NCBI RefSeq assembly: GCF_000425565.1
Contig: NZ_AUDR01000014.1
Location: 186,001 to 250,000 of the forward strand
Source: Tepidiphilus margaritifer DSM 15129
GTDB taxonomy: Bacteria; Pseudomonadota; Gammaproteobacteria; Burkholderiales; Rhodocyclaceae
Direction: 5' to 3'
DNA length: 64,000 nucleotides
A program made the translations under genes and the position numbers. Of the stretch, positions 19,221 through 29,574 are shown in pieces; the first letter of the stretch is position 1, and every line of letters starts with the position of its first letter. Under the pieces are notes generated by a model. That model did no database searches and was not told the origin of the DNA. It saw nothing but the letters and a program-made list of their open reading frames with translations.

Positions 19221-20105
19221 TCAAAGCGTGATACCGGCACGCGCCAGGGCAGCGCGCACACGGTCGTGGTAGACGGAAGACAAAGGGGTGAGCGGCAAGC
19301 GGATCCCTTCGGCAATTCTCCCCATGCGCGCCAGCGCCCATTTCACCGGAATGGGGTTGGCCTCGCAGAAGAGATCGCGGTGCAGGCCGACCAGCTTCTG
19401 GTTGCACTCGCGCGCCCGCACGGCATCGCCCGCCACCGCGGCGGCGCACATTTCGTGCATCAGGCGCGGCGCGACGTTGGCAGTGACCGAAATCGTGCCG
19501 TGGCCGCCGAGCAGCATGAACGCCATCGCCGTCATGTCGTCGCCGGAGTAGAGCAGAAACCCCTCGGGCGCCCGATCGATGAGATCGCAGGCGCGATCGA
19601 GGCTGCCGGTGGCATCCTTGATGCCGACGATGTTGGGAATCTGCGCCAGACGCAGGATCGTGTCGTTGGCCAGATCGGCCACGGTGCGCCCCGGCACGTT
19701 GTAGAGGATCATCGGCAGATCCACCGCCTCGGCGATGGCACGGAAATGCCGGTAGAGGCCCTCCTGCGTCGGACGATTGTAATAGGGCACGACCGAGAGA
19801 TGCGCCGTGGCCCCGGCCTCCTTCGCCGCCTGGGCGAGGTAGATCGCTTCACGCGTGGCGTTGGCCCCCGTGCCGGCGATGATGGGAATGCGCCCGGCGG
19901 CGTGCGCCACGGCCACGCGGATGAGCTCGACGTGCTCTTCGAACGAGACGGTGGGCGATTCGCCGGTGGTGCCGACCACGACGATGGCGTCAGTCCCTTC
20001 GGCAATGTGCCAATCGATCAGGGATTTGAATCGCTCCTGGTCGAGGCTGCCGTCTTCGTGCATGGGAGTGACGATGGCGACCAGGGAGCCGGTGATGCGG
20101 TTCAT
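19221..20105 (-). CDS. dapA: 4-hydroxy-tetrahydrodipicolinate synthase
   Basis: Condenses pyruvate with aspartate semialdehyde, the first committed step to lysine and meso-diaminopimelate. The 294-residue TIM-barrel protein starts [20 protein letters not shown]. It has the pyruvate-binding GTTGESP (residues 45-51), Tyr135 in ILYNVPGRT, and the Schiff-base Lys163 in VGIKDATG, all at positions like those in E. coli. I rejected a longer in-frame start at 20258 because it adds unrelated sequence. It leads the dapA-bamC-rlmD-dgkA run. Confidence 0.96.
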   Translation of the reverse strand: MNRITGSLVAIVTPMHEDGSLDQERFKSLIDWHIAEGTDAIVVVGTTGESPTVSFEEHVELIRVAVAHAAGRIPIIAGTGANATREAIYLAQAAKEAGATAHLSVVPYYNRPTQEGLYRHFRAIAEAVDLPMILYNVPGRTVADLANDTILRLAQIPNIVGIKDATGSLDRACDLIDRAPEGFLLYSGDDMTAMAFMLLGGHGTISVTANVAPRLMHEMCAAAVAGDAVRARECNQKLVGLHRDLFCEANPIPVKWALARMGRIAEGIRLPLTPLSSVYHDRVRAALARAGITL

Positions 20106-20157
20106 GCGAGCGGTTCCTGCAAAAAGTTGCGCAAGATGCGTATTGTACGTCGGAGAT

Positions 20158-21084
20158 TCAGCTTTCCGCGAGGGCCTTGATATGGGCGGCCGCGGAGCGC
20201 GCGAGCGAGGAGAGATTGTAGCCACCCTCGAGCGTGGAGACGATACGTCGGTGACCACATTCCTTCGCCAAATCCATGAGTTGTTGTGTCACCCAGAAAT
20301 AATCGTTCTCCACGAGTCCCAATCCGCCCATGTCGTCTTCGTAATGTGAGTCGAACCCCGCCGAGATGAAGATCATCTGCGGCTGGTGCTCGCGCAAGGC
20401 CGGGATCCAGATGTCCCAGACGATTTGACGGAAGGCGTCTCCCCGGGTTCCCGCCGGCACCGGAATGTTGACCATGTGTCTGGGGGGATCCTCGGTGCCG
20501 CAATACGGATAAAAGGGGTGCTGGAAAATGCTCACCATCATCGCCCGCGGGTCGTCACGAAAAATGTCTTCCGTCCCGTTGCCATGATGCACGTCGAAAT
20601 CGACGATGGCCACCCGCTCGAGGCCGTGCGCCTCCAGCGCATGCAGCGCGGCCACGGCCACGTTGTTGAAGAAGCAAAAACCCATCGCCTTGCCGCGTTC
20701 GGCGTGGTGGCCGGGCGGACGCACGAGGCAAAAGGCGTTCTCCACTTCCCCCTTCATCACCAAATCGACGGCGAGCACACCGGCGCCGGCCGCGCGCAGC
20801 GCCGCGCGCAGGGTGTGCGGATTCATGGCCGTGTCCGGGTCGAGGTGCACCAAGCCCTTCTCCGGAGCACTGGCAATGAGGGCGTCGAGATACTCGGCAG
20901 TGTGCGCCCGCAGGAGGTGCTCACGCTCGGCCAAAGGCGCATCGTAATAGACGAGGTACTGGTCGAGGCCGGTGGCGATCAGGCGATCCTGGATCGCCGC
21001 CAGCCGCTCGGGACATTCGGGGTGATAGGAACCCATCTCGTGCAAGGCGCAATCGCGATGGGTGATCAGGGCGGTCATCGTCAT
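20158..21084 (-). CDS. Histone deacetylase-family amidohydrolase
   Basis: A 308-residue zinc amidohydrolase of the HDAC/AcuC/acetylpolyamine amidohydrolase superfamily, probably removing acetyl groups from a small molecule or protein lysine. It has the active-site histidine pair [19 protein letters not shown], zinc ligands in [14 protein letters not shown] and [14 protein letters not shown], and the catalytic tyrosine region [11 protein letters not shown] chose the ATG at 21084, preceded by GGAGGGG, over the ATG two codons later. It lies 52 bases upstream of dapA on the same strand and divergent from moxR. The natural substrate cannot be read from sequence. Confidence 0.88.
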   Translation of the reverse strand: MTMTALITHRDCALHEMGSYHPECPERLAAIQDRLIATGLDQYLVYYDAPLAEREHLLRAHTAEYLDALIASAPEKGLVHLDPDTAMNPHTLRAALRAAGAGVLAVDLVMKGEVENAFCLVRPPGHHAERGKAMGFCFFNNVAVAALHALEAHGLERVAIVDFDVHHGNGTEDIFRDDPRAMMVSIFQHPFYPYCGTEDPPRHMVNIPVPAGTRGDAFRQIVWDIWIPALREHQPQMIFISAGFDSHYEDDMGGLGLVENDYFWVTQQLMDLAKECGHRRIVSTLEGGYNLSSLARSAAAHIKALAES

Positions 21085-21193
21085 CGTGGGAATCCCCTCC
21101 TTGAGCGGGCGGGCTCCCAGGGCCGTCTCCTCCACTTCGCCCGTCCGTATCGGCTATTATCGGGCCTTTCTTCCTGGCTGACAATCTCCCGCG

Positions 21194-22117
21194 ATGAGCC
21201 CTTCATTCGAACGCCTGTGCGCGATCCGCCAGACCCTGGAATCTGTGCTTTTGGGCAAGGAAGCGACGGTCCGTCTGGCCCTTGCCGGTCTGCTTGCCGG
21301 CGGCCATCTCCTGCTCGAAGATCTGCCCGGCGTCGGCAAGACGACCCTGGCCCAGGCGCTCGCCCGGGTCTTCGGACTCGACTTCGGCCGCGTGCAGGGG
21401 ACGAACGACTTGCTGCCGTCCGACCTCCTGGGGCTGTCGATGTATGACGAGGTGCGTCGGGAACTGCGTTTCGTGCCGGGTCCGATCTTCCATCAAGTGC
21501 TGCTCGCCGACGAGCTCAACCGCGCCTCGCCCAAGACGCAGAGCGCCCTGCTCGAGGCCATGGCCGAGCGCCAGGTCACCGTCGACGGCATCTCGCATCC
21601 CCTGCCCGACCCGTTCTGCGTGATCGCCACGCAGAACCCCCTCGAACAGGTGGGCACTTACCCCTTGCCGGAGAGCGAGCTGGATCGTTTCCTGCTGCGC
21701 CTGGAGATCGGCTATCCGCCGCCGGAAGTGGAAAAACGCCTGCTCGCTGGTGAAGGCGGCACTGCCGCATTGGCGGCCCTGCGCCCGTTGGCGGACGCCG
21801 CCGAGCTGCGTACCTGGCAAGCCGCCGTGCGTTCCCTGACGGTGCGCGAGGCGCTCCTCGACTACGTGCTCTCGCTCGTACGGGAAACGCGCACGCACCC
21901 GGGCGTGCGGCTCGGTTTGAGCCCGCGCGGGGGGCTTGCCCTGCTCGCCGCGGCCCGCGCCCACGCCTTTCTCGCGGGACGCGAGTTTGCCCTGCCCGAA
22001 GACGTGCAGGCCGTGTTCGTCGCCGCCACCGCCCATCGTCTGGTACTTCGGGGCGGTGAACGCGAGGCCGCCAAGGAAACGGCGGCCCGCATCCTCGCCG
22101 CGGTGCCCGTGCCGTGA
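21194..22117 (+). CDS. MoxR-family AAA ATPase
   Basis: A 307-residue AAA+ ATPase of the MoxR group, thought to act as a chaperone for metal-centre or complex assembly. It has Walker A LEDLPGVGKTTLAQAL, Walker B LLADELNRASPKTQSALLEA, sensor IATQNPLEQVGTYPLPESEL and an arginine-rich lid (GLSPRGGLALLAAARA). Its stop overlaps the next gene's GTG (GTGA). The neighbours, a DUF58 protein and a transglutaminase-like membrane protein, form the standard MoxR-DUF58-TgpA trio whose precise job is unknown. Confidence 0.9.
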   Translation: MSPSFERLCAIRQTLESVLLGKEATVRLALAGLLAGGHLLLEDLPGVGKTTLAQALARVFGLDFGRVQGTNDLLPSDLLGLSMYDEVRRELRFVPGPIFHQVLLADELNRASPKTQSALLEAMAERQVTVDGISHPLPDPFCVIATQNPLEQVGTYPLPESELDRFLLRLEIGYPPPEVEKRLLAGEGGTAALAALRPLADAAELRTWQAAVRSLTVREALLDYVLSLVRETRTHPGVRLGLSPRGGLALLAAARAHAFLAGREFALPEDVQAVFVAATAHRLVLRGGEREAAKETAARILAAVPVP

Positions 22118-23097
22118 TCCCGCGTGGCGCCGCGCCCTGGCGGGGATGGCTGGAAAGCTGGCAGCGCCGCCGCGCCGCCGCGCCCGGGGGCACGTTCACC
22201 GTCACACACCGCACCCTCTACATTCTTCCCACCGCGGCCGGGGCCAGTTACGCCCTCACCCTGTTCGTGCTCTGGCTGCTCGCCATCAATTATTCGCTCT
22301 CACTGGGGCACGCCCTCGTCTTCTGGCTCGCCGCCGTCGCGGTGGTGGCGATCCCGGCCACGGCCGCCACCCTGCGCGGCGTGACGATCGGCGTCGGCGA
22401 ACCCGGAGCCGCGTTCGCCGGTGCGATCCTGCGCTGGCCGGTGACGCTGCGCTCCGAGGTGGCGCGTTTCCGTCCGTTGGAACTCACGGCCCCTTCATCG
22501 CATGCCTGTGCCCTGCTCACCCCCTCCACCGGATCCGTTCGGGCTTTTCTCGAACAACAAGCCGAGCAACGCGGCCTGCAGCGCCTTGGTCGCCTCGTCG
22601 TCGCCACGCGCCATCCCTTCGGCTGGTTTCGCGCCTGGACGGTGCTGTGGCCCGCGGCCACGGCTTGGGTCTATCCCCGCCCCGAACCCGAAGCCCCGCC
22701 CTGGCCCGCGACCGCGTCTTTGTCCGACGGGACGAATGCGCCTTCGCCGGCCGCTCTCCCCGGAGAGGAAGATTTCACCGATCTCCGCCCCTGGACGGCG
22801 GGTGAACCGCTGCGGCGCGTGGTCTGGAAAATCGTCGCCCGCGGGGGGCCACGCATGCTGACCAAGCGGGAAAGTCCGGGCGGAGGTATCGTGTTACTGC
22901 GCTGGAGCGACACCGTGGAGGCCGGAGAGACGGAAGCGCGCCTGTCGCGCTTGTGCGCTTGGGTCCTTGCCGCGCATCGCCAGGGCATGGCTTTCGGCGT
23001 GGAGTTGCCCGACGGCCTTATACCGCCGGATCGGGGAGAAGTCCATCTGCACGCCGTGCTGCGCCGCCTCGCTCTCTTTCCCCCGGAGGCGGCATGA
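22114..23097 (+). CDS. DUF58 domain protein
   Basis: A 327-residue protein with two N-terminal hydrophobic segments (about residues 42-90) followed by a DUF58 domain. The family signature is visible as DFTDLRPWTAGEPLRRVVWK, then LTKRE. The GTG start overlaps the MoxR stop and its own stop overlaps the next ATG, so the three genes are translationally coupled. DUF58 proteins often carry a von Willebrand-like domain and are thought to be clients or partners of the MoxR ATPase. Confidence 0.85.
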   Translation: MIPRGAAPWRGWLESWQRRRAAAPGGTFTVTHRTLYILPTAAGASYALTLFVLWLLAINYSLSLGHALVFWLAAVAVVAIPATAATLRGVTIGVGEPGAAFAGAILRWPVTLRSEVARFRPLELTAPSSHACALLTPSTGSVRAFLEQQAEQRGLQRLGRLVVATRHPFGWFRAWTVLWPAATAWVYPRPEPEAPPWPATASLSDGTNAPSPAALPGEEDFTDLRPWTAGEPLRRVVWKIVARGGPRMLTKRESPGGGIVLLRWSDTVEAGETEARLSRLCAWVLAAHRQGMAFGVELPDGLIPPDRGEVHLHAVLRRLALFPPEAA

Positions 23098-25121
23098 TCC
23101 TGCCGGCACCGATCGCACGGCGGTTTCGTGCGCTTTCCCTGCTTACTGGGCCGCTGGCCGGCACGGCCGCCGCCCCGCTCGCCCTCGCCCTCGTGCTCGC
23201 CCTGGGGAGTCAGTTCGAGGAATTCCCTCCGGGTATCCAGGCCGGCATCGCCCTCCTTGCCTTCGTCTGGTTCATGCGCCGTCGCCAGGGAGCCGGGGCG
23301 CTCACCGGTTGGCGCCTGTGGCTCACGGGCCTGGCCTGCGCGCTCGGCGTACGCTGGCAGTACGGCTACTGGTTCGGCCAGGAACCGGGCGTCGCCCTCG
23401 TCGCCCTGCTGGTGTGGCTCAAATGGCTCGAGGCGCGCAGCGAACGGGACGAACGCCTGATCGCCTCGCTCACGCTCTTTCTGCTGACGGCCGTCTTCTT
23501 GCGGGGCCAGACGCCGCTGCACGCGCTGGCAGTCTTCGCCGGGGCCGGGCTCACGCTGCTGGCCTGCGCCCGGCTTGCGCTCTCCCCCTTTTCACTCCCG
23601 CCCGGCGGTGAGGGCGAGCGCGAAGCCGGCAGGACGATGGTCCGGGCGATTCCGCTCGCATTGCTGCTCTTCATTCTGGTGCCGCGTGTCCCGGGGCCGC
23701 TGTGGGGGCTCCCCGCCGACGCTCGCGCCGGTCGCACCGGGATGTCCGAAACGTTGGAAGCCGGCAGCATCGCGAGCCTTGCCCGCTCCGACGAAATCGC
23801 CTTCGTCGTCGAAGTTCTCGAGGGAGAACTACCCTCCGCGCGCTACTGGCGCGGCCCGGTGCTCGAAGTCTATGACGGCCGCAGCTGGAAACCCTCCCCC
23901 TGGCGCGTGCCGAACCCGGCGCTCGACGCCACGCAGGGGCCGGCTCAGGTGCGCTACCGCAGCCTGCAGGAGCCGTCCGATCTGCCGTGGATATTCACCC
24001 TGGAGCGCACCCACGTGCTGCGCGGTGCGGTGGACGTGGAGCGCACTCCGACCGGTTCCTGGCGTGCCCGGCAACCGCTGCTGCAGCGCACGCTCTTCAC
24101 GGGCGAGGCGCGCTCCGGCGAGCCGCTGCCCGAGACTTTGACGCCGACCGCGATCCGCGCCTTGACCTTCCTGCCGCCGCAGGCGAATCCGCGCACCCGC
24201 GAAGCAGGGGAATCCATCGCCCAAGCGCACCTCCAGCCCGAAGCCCGGCTGGAAGCCATCGCCGACTTCTTCCGCAGGCGACAACTGCGCTATACCCTGA
24301 CCCCTCCGCCCATGGAGCGCGACAGCGCCGACCAGGTGCTCTTCGACACCCGCGCCGGATTCTGCGAGCACTTCGCCGATGCGTTTGCCGTGATGGCTCG
24401 AGCCGCGGGAATTCCCGCCCGCATCGTGCTCGGCTATCTCGGAGGGGAACGCAATCCGGCCAACGGTACCTGGGTCATCCGCCAGGCGGATGCCCACTCG
24501 TGGGTGGAAGTTTGGCTCGCCCGGAGGGGCTGGGTTCGCGTCGATCCCACCACCTTCGCCCAGCCCGATCGCGCCGAACGTCCCCTGGGAGAAGTACTCG
24601 GCGAACGCGAGGGCTTGCCCCTGTTGCTGCGCCCCGAGTGGCGCTGGGCCTGGCGCCTGCGCGCCCAGCTCGAAGCCTGGGAATACGGCTGGAACGTTTG
24701 GGTGGCGGGTTTCGACGCCGAACGCCAGCATCGCCTGTGGCAGCGCCTGGGCTGGAGGTCGGATCGCGCCCTAGGCTGGGCGCTCGCCGCCACGGGAATC
24801 GCGCTCGCGCTCACCGCCCTGCTCGTCTGGTGGCTGCAGCGCCCGCCGGCACCGCGCGATCCCCTGGAGCGGCAGTGGCGGCGATTCTGCCGTCTGATGG
24901 CACGGCACGGCTTGGCGCGCGCCCCCGCGGAGGGACCACTCGACTACGGCCGGCGAGTGATGAACCGTTTCCCGGAAGCACGCGATGCGATCGACGCCGT
25001 GATTCGCCCCTATCTCGCGGCCCGCTACGGTGGCCGTCTGGAAGCGGATGAAGCCGCCGCCGCGATGCGACACGCCCTGCGCCGGCTGCGCCGGCGCCTG
25101 CGTCAAGAAAAGAGCATCTGA
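23094..25121 (+). CDS. TgpA-like transglutaminase membrane protein
   Basis: A 675-residue protein like Pseudomonas TgpA. The N-terminal third has several membrane helices, with a DUF3488-like region around residues 15-190. A periplasmic transglutaminase-core domain has the catalytic Cys in [21 protein letters not shown], His in [12 protein letters not shown] and Asp in GWVRVDPTT. One membrane helix near residues 560-580 precedes a cytosolic DUF4129-like tail ending in basic residues. The ATG at 23094 overlaps the DUF58 stop. The 3' end overlaps the convergent rpoS end by 19 bases. Confidence 0.88.
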   Translation: MILPAPIARRFRALSLLTGPLAGTAAAPLALALVLALGSQFEEFPPGIQAGIALLAFVWFMRRRQGAGALTGWRLWLTGLACALGVRWQYGYWFGQEPGVALVALLVWLKWLEARSERDERLIASLTLFLLTAVFLRGQTPLHALAVFAGAGLTLLACARLALSPFSLPPGGEGEREAGRTMVRAIPLALLLFILVPRVPGPLWGLPADARAGRTGMSETLEAGSIASLARSDEIAFVVEVLEGELPSARYWRGPVLEVYDGRSWKPSPWRVPNPALDATQGPAQVRYRSLQEPSDLPWIFTLERTHVLRGAVDVERTPTGSWRARQPLLQRTLFTGEARSGEPLPETLTPTAIRALTFLPPQANPRTREAGESIAQAHLQPEARLEAIADFFRRRQLRYTLTPPPMERDSADQVLFDTRAGFCEHFADAFAVMARAAGIPARIVLGYLGGERNPANGTWVIRQADAHSWVEVWLARRGWVRVDPTTFAQPDRAERPLGEVLGEREGLPLLLRPEWRWAWRLRAQLEAWEYGWNVWVAGFDAERQHRLWQRLGWRSDRALGWALAATGIALALTALLVWWLQRPPAPRDPLERQWRRFCRLMARHGLARAPAEGPLDYGRRVMNRFPEARDAIDAVIRPYLAARYGGRLEADEAAAAMRHALRRLRRRLRQEKSI

Positions 25122-26074
25122 CCGTCGAGCCCCGACTCACGCGCCATGCGGCGCAGCCGACGCAGGGATTCGAGCTGGATCTGGCGCACCCGCTCGCGCG
25201 TGAGCCCCATCTGATCGGACAGATCTTCGAGCGTGTGGGGCAAGATGCCCCGCAGGCCGTAGCGATGCACGACGACGAAACGATGTTTCGGGGGCAAGGC
25301 GTCGAGCCAGCGCTGCACCAACGCCTCGAGTTCGGCGTTGTAGATCTGCTCTTCCGGACTGAGGCTGGACTCATCGGCCACCAATTCGACGAGAGAACGC
25401 GCGGTGTCGCGGTCGATCTGCGCATCGAGCGAGGCCGTCGGCTCCAGCAGCGCAAGCAATTCGTGGACTTCCTCGACGGGGCGCCCGAGGCGCTCGGCGA
25501 GCGACTGGGGGGTTTCACCGCCGTTTTCCGTGGCTTCCGCCCGACGCGCGTGATAGAGCCGGTTGATGCGTTTCATCACGTGGATCGGCAGGCGGATCGT
25601 GCGCCCCTGGTTCATGATCGCCCGCTCGATGTTCTGCCGGATCCACCACGTGGCGTAGGTAGAAAAACGGAACCCTCGGGAAGGGTCGAACTTCTCCAGC
25701 GCGTGCATCAACCCCAAGTTGCCCTCCTCGATCAGGTCGAGGAAAGGCAGTCCGCGGTGCTGGTAGTGCTTGGCAATGCTCACCACCAGGCGAAGGTTGC
25801 GCTCGATCATCGTGCGGCGCGCCTGCTCGTCCCCTTCCTTGGCGAGCTGCGCGAGCCGCCGCTCTTCCTCGGCTGAGAGCAAGGGAAAGCTGCCGATCTC
25901 GTTGAGATAGCGCTGCGTGACGTCCGAGAAGAGCTCATCGTCGACGGCCGCCTCTTCGTCGAAGGCGGCGATCTCCGGCGGCACCTCCTCGTCGGCGCTG
26001 CCCTCGTCGTCCCACCACGTCAGCTCCCCGCCAACGGGAATCTCCCCGACTCCGGTGACATCTTCCTCCTCCAT
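25103..26074 (-). CDS. rpoS: RNA polymerase sigma factor RpoS
   Basis: The stationary-phase and general stress sigma factor, 323 residues. Region 1.2 begins [20 protein letters not shown], region 2 has [20 protein letters not shown] and [18 protein letters not shown] with the -10 reading helix [17 protein letters not shown], and region 4 has the helix-turn-helix [19 protein letters not shown]. The N-terminus is acidic (EEEDV...[10 protein letters not shown]). The ATG at 26074 has GAGGAGG upstream. It follows nlpD by 14 bases, the classical nlpD-rpoS arrangement; in E. coli the main rpoS promoter lies inside nlpD, which may also hold here. Confidence 0.95.
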   Translation of the reverse strand: MEEEDVTGVGEIPVGGELTWWDDEGSADEEVPPEIAAFDEEAAVDDELFSDVTQRYLNEIGSFPLLSAEEERRLAQLAKEGDEQARRTMIERNLRLVVSIAKHYQHRGLPFLDLIEEGNLGLMHALEKFDPSRGFRFSTYATWWIRQNIERAIMNQGRTIRLPIHVMKRINRLYHARRAEATENGGETPQSLAERLGRPVEEVHELLALLEPTASLDAQIDRDTARSLVELVADESSLSPEEQIYNAELEALVQRWLDALPPKHRFVVVHRYGLRGILPHTLEDLSDQMGLTRERVRQIQLESLRRLRRMARESGLDGQMLFS

Positions 26075-26088
26075 GGCATCGCGCCTCC

Positions 26089-26949
26089 TCAGCGTGGCGG
26101 TAAGAGTTTGAGCGGATCGATGGCCTGTCCGGCCTTGCGGATCTGGAAATGCAATTTGGGTTGCTTCACGTCCTTGCCGGTCTGACCCATGGCCGCAATC
26201 ACCTCGCCGCGCTTGACCTGCTGGCCTTCCTTGACGAGGACCTTGCTGTTGTGGGCGTACACCGAAACGTAATCGTTGGGATGCTGGATGATGACGATGA
26301 GCCCGTAGCCCTCGATCCCCTCGCCGGTATAGGAAACCGTGCCATCGAGGGCCGCGCGCACCGGATCGCCCACTTTGCCACCGATGTCGATCCCCTTGAC
26401 GGTCGTGCCGTTGAATCGGGTGAGAATCTGCCCGTCGGCCGGCCACTGCCAGCCCTCGCTCGCGGCCGCCGGCGCTTTGTCCTCGGCTTTCGGTGCGACG
26501 GGTGCAGGGGTCGCTTCCGCCCCCGTGCGTCCTCCCTTTGGCGAGGTGACCACCGGCGCCGCGCTCACCGCTTCGGGCCCGCCTTCAACCGGTACCGGCA
26601 CCACCTGCACCCCCGCCCCCGGGCTCGCCACCGCCGCGGCTCCCTCGCGGATCTTCAGACGCTGACCGACGACGATGCGGTTCGGATCGGAGAGCTGGTT
26701 GAGGGAGATCAGCTCTTCCGTCGTCACGCCGTATTGCCGCGCGATGCCACGCAAGGTCTCGCCCGGCTGCACGACGTGGTAGACCGGCCCGGAGGCCGCC
26801 TCCGGCGCCTTCGCGGCCGGCGTCGACGCGGTCGATGGGCTTCCCGTGGAACGGTCGGCCACCGGCGCCTTGACCGCGCTCGAACAGCCAGCCAGAACCA
26901 CCGTCCACCCCAAGAGGAACGCCACGCGGCGGTTCCACACGTTCGTCAT
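26089..26949 (-). CDS. nlpD: NlpD lipoprotein, amidase activator with degenerate LytM domain
   Basis: A 286-residue outer-membrane lipoprotein that in E. coli activates the amidase AmiC during cell separation. It has a signal peptide with lipobox VLAGC, a LysM domain ([20 protein letters not shown]), a Pro/Ala-rich linker and a C-terminal M23/LytM domain. The zinc ligands are partly lost: the usual HxGxD is VKGID and the usual HxH is KLH (PKLHFQIR), while YAHNSKV remains. This fits an activator, not a peptidase, as in E. coli NlpD. The ATG at 26949 gives the proper signal peptide. It is upstream of rpoS and downstream of pcm. Confidence 0.93.
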   Translation of the reverse strand: MTNVWNRRVAFLLGWTVVLAGCSSAVKAPVADRSTGSPSTASTPAAKAPEAASGPVYHVVQPGETLRGIARQYGVTTEELISLNQLSDPNRIVVGQRLKIREGAAAVASPGAGVQVVPVPVEGGPEAVSAAPVVTSPKGGRTGAEATPAPVAPKAEDKAPAAASEGWQWPADGQILTRFNGTTVKGIDIGGKVGDPVRAALDGTVSYTGEGIEGYGLIVIIQHPNDYVSVYAHNSKVLVKEGQQVKRGEVIAAMGQTGKDVKQPKLHFQIRKAGQAIDPLKLLPPR

Positions 26950-26972
26950 CTCACGGCTCCTTCGGCATTCAT

Positions 26973-27629
26973 TCAACCCACCCCATTCAACAGAGGCACG
27001 AAACGTACCGGGTCGTGCTCCGCGATCACGATACCGGAAGAGACTCGATCGACCACCCTCAGCGTTTGCGCCGCATCGCCCACCGGCATCACCAGCCGTC
27101 CGCCCTCGGCGAGCTGCTCGATGAGCGCCGGCGGGACGACGGGCGCGGCGGCGGCGACGACGATCGAGTCGAACGGCGCCACTTCCGGCAGGCCCAGCAT
27201 ACCATCGCCGTGTTTCAGGCGCACGTGCGCCAAGCGAAACGGGCGAAGGTTTTCCCGCGCGAGTTCGAACAGCGCCCGGATGCGCTCGATCCCATAGACT
27301 TCCGGCGAGAGTTGAGCGAGCAGCGCCGTCTGGTACCCGCACCCCACCCCCACTTCCAGCGTCCGCCCCGCCTCGCGGCCGGCGAGCAGCAGCTCCAGCA
27401 TCCGCGCCACCACATAGGGCTGGGAAATCGTCTGCTGAAAGCCGATCGGTAGCGCAATGTCGTCGTACGCACGCGGCTGCAGCCCTTCCTCGACGAAATG
27501 ATGACGCGGCACGCGGCGCATCGCCTCGAGCACCCGCTCGTCGCGGATGCCCTCATGGCGCAGATTCTCGAGCAGACGCTCGAGCGCCCGCGCCGAGATG
27601 CCATCGAAGCGCACCGGTACCCGGTTCAT
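26973..27629 (-). CDS. pcm: Protein-L-isoaspartate O-methyltransferase
   Basis: Repairs isoaspartyl residues in aged proteins using SAM. The 218-residue product has [20 protein letters not shown], the substrate loop [15 protein letters not shown], the SAM-binding [17 protein letters not shown] and a late Rossmann strand region ([19 protein letters not shown]). The usual acidic GxGSGY motif is GVGCGYQT, a mild variation. The ATG at 27629 overlaps the surE stop as ATGA, the conserved surE-pcm-nlpD-rpoS order. Confidence 0.95.
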   Translation of the reverse strand: MNRVPVRFDGISARALERLLENLRHEGIRDERVLEAMRRVPRHHFVEEGLQPRAYDDIALPIGFQQTISQPYVVARMLELLLAGREAGRTLEVGVGCGYQTALLAQLSPEVYGIERIRALFELARENLRPFRLAHVRLKHGDGMLGLPEVAPFDSIVVAAAAPVVPPALIEQLAEGGRLVMPVGDAAQTLRVVDRVSSGIVIAEHDPVRFVPLLNGVG

Positions 27630-28384
27630 GGCGCGCCCGTCTCCTGGAGCCAACGCTCCACCTCCGGCAGCAACTCGTAGTGCGTCAAATCCATTTGCAA
27701 GGGGGTGATCGAGACATAGCCCTCGGACACGGCATGAAAATCCGTTCCCTCGCTTGCCTCGGCGGCCTTACCCGCAGGGCCGATCCAATAGACCGTCTCA
27801 CCGCGCGGGTTCTGCGCCGGAATCACCGCTTCGGCCTTGTGCCGCCGCCCCAAGCGCGTGACGCGATACCCCTTCAACCGGGGCAGCGGCACGTCGGGAA
27901 TATTGACGTTCAGGAGCACCGCCCGCTGCGACAAAGGATGGGACATGAGCCGTTCGACCAGCCGGCGCGTGACATAGGCCGCCGTGGAAAAATCTTGGGG
28001 GGACTTGCTCACCAGCGACACGGCCAGCGACGGCACCCCCAACAGATAGCCTTCGGTTGCCGCGGCCACCGTGCCCGAATAGACGGTGTCATCGCCCATG
28101 TTCGCGCCGATGTTGATGCCCGAGATGACCATGTCCGGCTGCAGGTCGAGCATGCCGGTCACTGCGAGGTGTACGCAATCGCTCGGCGTGCCATTGACGA
28201 AATAAAACCCATTGGGCGCCCGCCGCACGATGAGCGGACGATCGAGCGTGAGGGAATTGCTCGCCCCGCTGCGGTCGCGCTCGGGGGCGACCACCGTCAC
28301 CTCGCCCAGAGTGCGCAAGGTGTGCGCGAGCGCCTCGAGGCCGGGAGAAAAATAACCGTCGTCGTTGCTGAGCAGGAAACGCAT
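27626..28384 (-). CDS. surE: 5'/3'-nucleotidase SurE
   Basis: A metal-dependent nucleotidase active in stationary phase, 252 residues. The N-terminal motif [19 protein letters not shown] holds the metal aspartates (Asp8, Asp9), followed by [16 protein letters not shown] and the [10 protein letters not shown] and [20 protein letters not shown] motifs. Length is standard. It overlaps pcm by 4 bases. A 57-base gap separates it from cbiX upstream and holds an imperfect AT-rich stretch that could carry a promoter. Confidence 0.96.
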   Translation of the reverse strand: MRFLLSNDDGYFSPGLEALAHTLRTLGEVTVVAPERDRSGASNSLTLDRPLIVRRAPNGFYFVNGTPSDCVHLAVTGMLDLQPDMVISGINIGANMGDDTVYSGTVAAATEGYLLGVPSLAVSLVSKSPQDFSTAAYVTRRLVERLMSHPLSQRAVLLNVNIPDVPLPRLKGYRVTRLGRRHKAEAVIPAQNPRGETVYWIGPAGKAAEASEGTDFHAVSEGYVSITPLQMDLTHYELLPEVERWLQETGAP

Positions 28385-28441
28385 GGATCGTTCGCGGGCT
28401 ATCGTTCGTGTGTCGATATTACCACAGTGGTCCCATGCGTT

Positions 28442-28825
28442 TCATACGCCTCCCACGACCCATTCCAAAACGGTATCGGCCATCGCCCGGCGCACGGATT
28501 CCGTCGCCCCCAGGGCCGGCAAAACCTCGATCGAGACGTCTGGATGCGCGGCACGCACGGAATCCACCAGGCGCGGCAGGTCTTCGCGCAGATGTCCACC
28601 GACGGCGATGAACACCGGCACCAGCACCACGCGCCGATGGCCGCGCGCGAGTGCCACCTCCACCGCCTCTGGCAGGCCGGGCGGGAGGAATTCGAGGAAC
28701 GCCGGCTGCACGAACGCCCCGGGCAGAGACTGCCGCAGCTGCTGCGCCACCGCGAGCACCGGTTCCGCCCACTGGGGATCGCGCGCCCCATGCGCGAAGA
28801 GGATCACCGCCGGGGTCGTATTCAT
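28442..28825 (-). CDS. cbiX: CbiX-type sirohydrochlorin chelatase (short form)
   Basis: A 127-residue single-domain chelatase of the CbiX-short/SirB type, which inserts cobalt, nickel or iron into sirohydrochlorin or a related tetrapyrrole. The metal-binding histidines are in LFAHGARDPQW and PVFIAVGGHLREDLP. Short forms act as dimers. The ATG overlaps the tcdA stop as ATGA, but the two functions are not known to be linked. Metal preference cannot be assigned from the sequence. Confidence 0.85.
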   Translation of the reverse strand: MNTTPAVILFAHGARDPQWAEPVLAVAQQLRQSLPGAFVQPAFLEFLPPGLPEAVEVALARGHRRVVLVPVFIAVGGHLREDLPRLVDSVRAAHPDVSIEVLPALGATESVRRAMADTVLEWVVGGV

Positions 28826-29574
28826 CTCCCCTCCTGCACCAAGCGTGCGACCACCCGTTCGGCGGCGATCAAGCCCATCGTGGCCGTCATCATCATGCTC
28901 GAGCCGTAGCCGGCACAGGCGAGCCCGGCGCGGGCATCACATAGGGCCTCGCGGCGCATCGGCTCGGCGGAGAACACCGCCGGGATGCCGAAACGCTCCC
29001 GGCCACGAGGAAAGCCATACTCACGGCGCAGCAGAGCCCGGGTCTTCGCCAGCAGCGGATCTTGAAGGGTGTGTGCCAGATCCGCCACCTCGATCCGCGC
29101 CGGATCGCGCTTGCCGCCAGCAGCTCCCGTCGTCACGAGGAAAATTCCCTGCGTCCGGCACTGCGCGGCCAGCGCCGCTTTCGCGCGGACCGCATCCACG
29201 GCATCGATCACCGCGTCCATCCCGGCGACGAGCGCGTCGCAATTCTCCGGCGTGAGAAAGTCGTCGATCGGCTCGCACGACAAGGAAGGATTGATGTCAG
29301 CCAAGCGCTCTGCCATCACGTCCACCTTGGCTCGCCCCAGCGTCGACGAGAGCGCATGCACCTGGCGGTTGCAATTCGACTCTGCCACCACATCGAGATC
29401 GATGAGGCGCAGCCCGCCCACGCCGCTGCGCACGAGCGCCTCGGCCGCCCAGGAACCGACCCCGCCCACGCCCACCACCGCCACTTTTCGGCGCAGCAAG
29501 CAGGCGAGCGTCCCCGTACCGTAGAGGCGCTCGATGCCGCCGAAGCGCCGCTCGAGGTCGATGGCCTCATTCAT
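28822..29574 (-). CDS. tcdA: tRNA threonylcarbamoyladenosine dehydratase TcdA
   Basis: An E1-like (ThiF/MoeB fold) enzyme that cyclises t6A37 in tRNA to ct6A. The 250-residue product starts MNEAIDLERRFGGIERLYGT and has the ATP site VGVGGVGSWAAEAL (residues 34-47), DLDVVAESNCNRQVHAL and the acidic DAVIDAVDAVRAKAAL. The cysteine-rich stretch near the end (ALCDARAGLACAGYGSS) resembles the family. The start overlaps the upstream MBL hydrolase stop as ATGA. A longer in-frame start would run into that gene. Confidence 0.9.
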   Translation of the reverse strand: MNEAIDLERRFGGIERLYGTGTLACLLRRKVAVVGVGGVGSWAAEALVRSGVGGLRLIDLDVVAESNCNRQVHALSSTLGRAKVDVMAERLADINPSLSCEPIDDFLTPENCDALVAGMDAVIDAVDAVRAKAALAAQCRTQGIFLVTTGAAGGKRDPARIEVADLAHTLQDPLLAKTRALLRREYGFPRGRERFGIPAVFSAEPMRREALCDARAGLACAGYGSSMMMTATMGLIAAERVVARLVQEGR

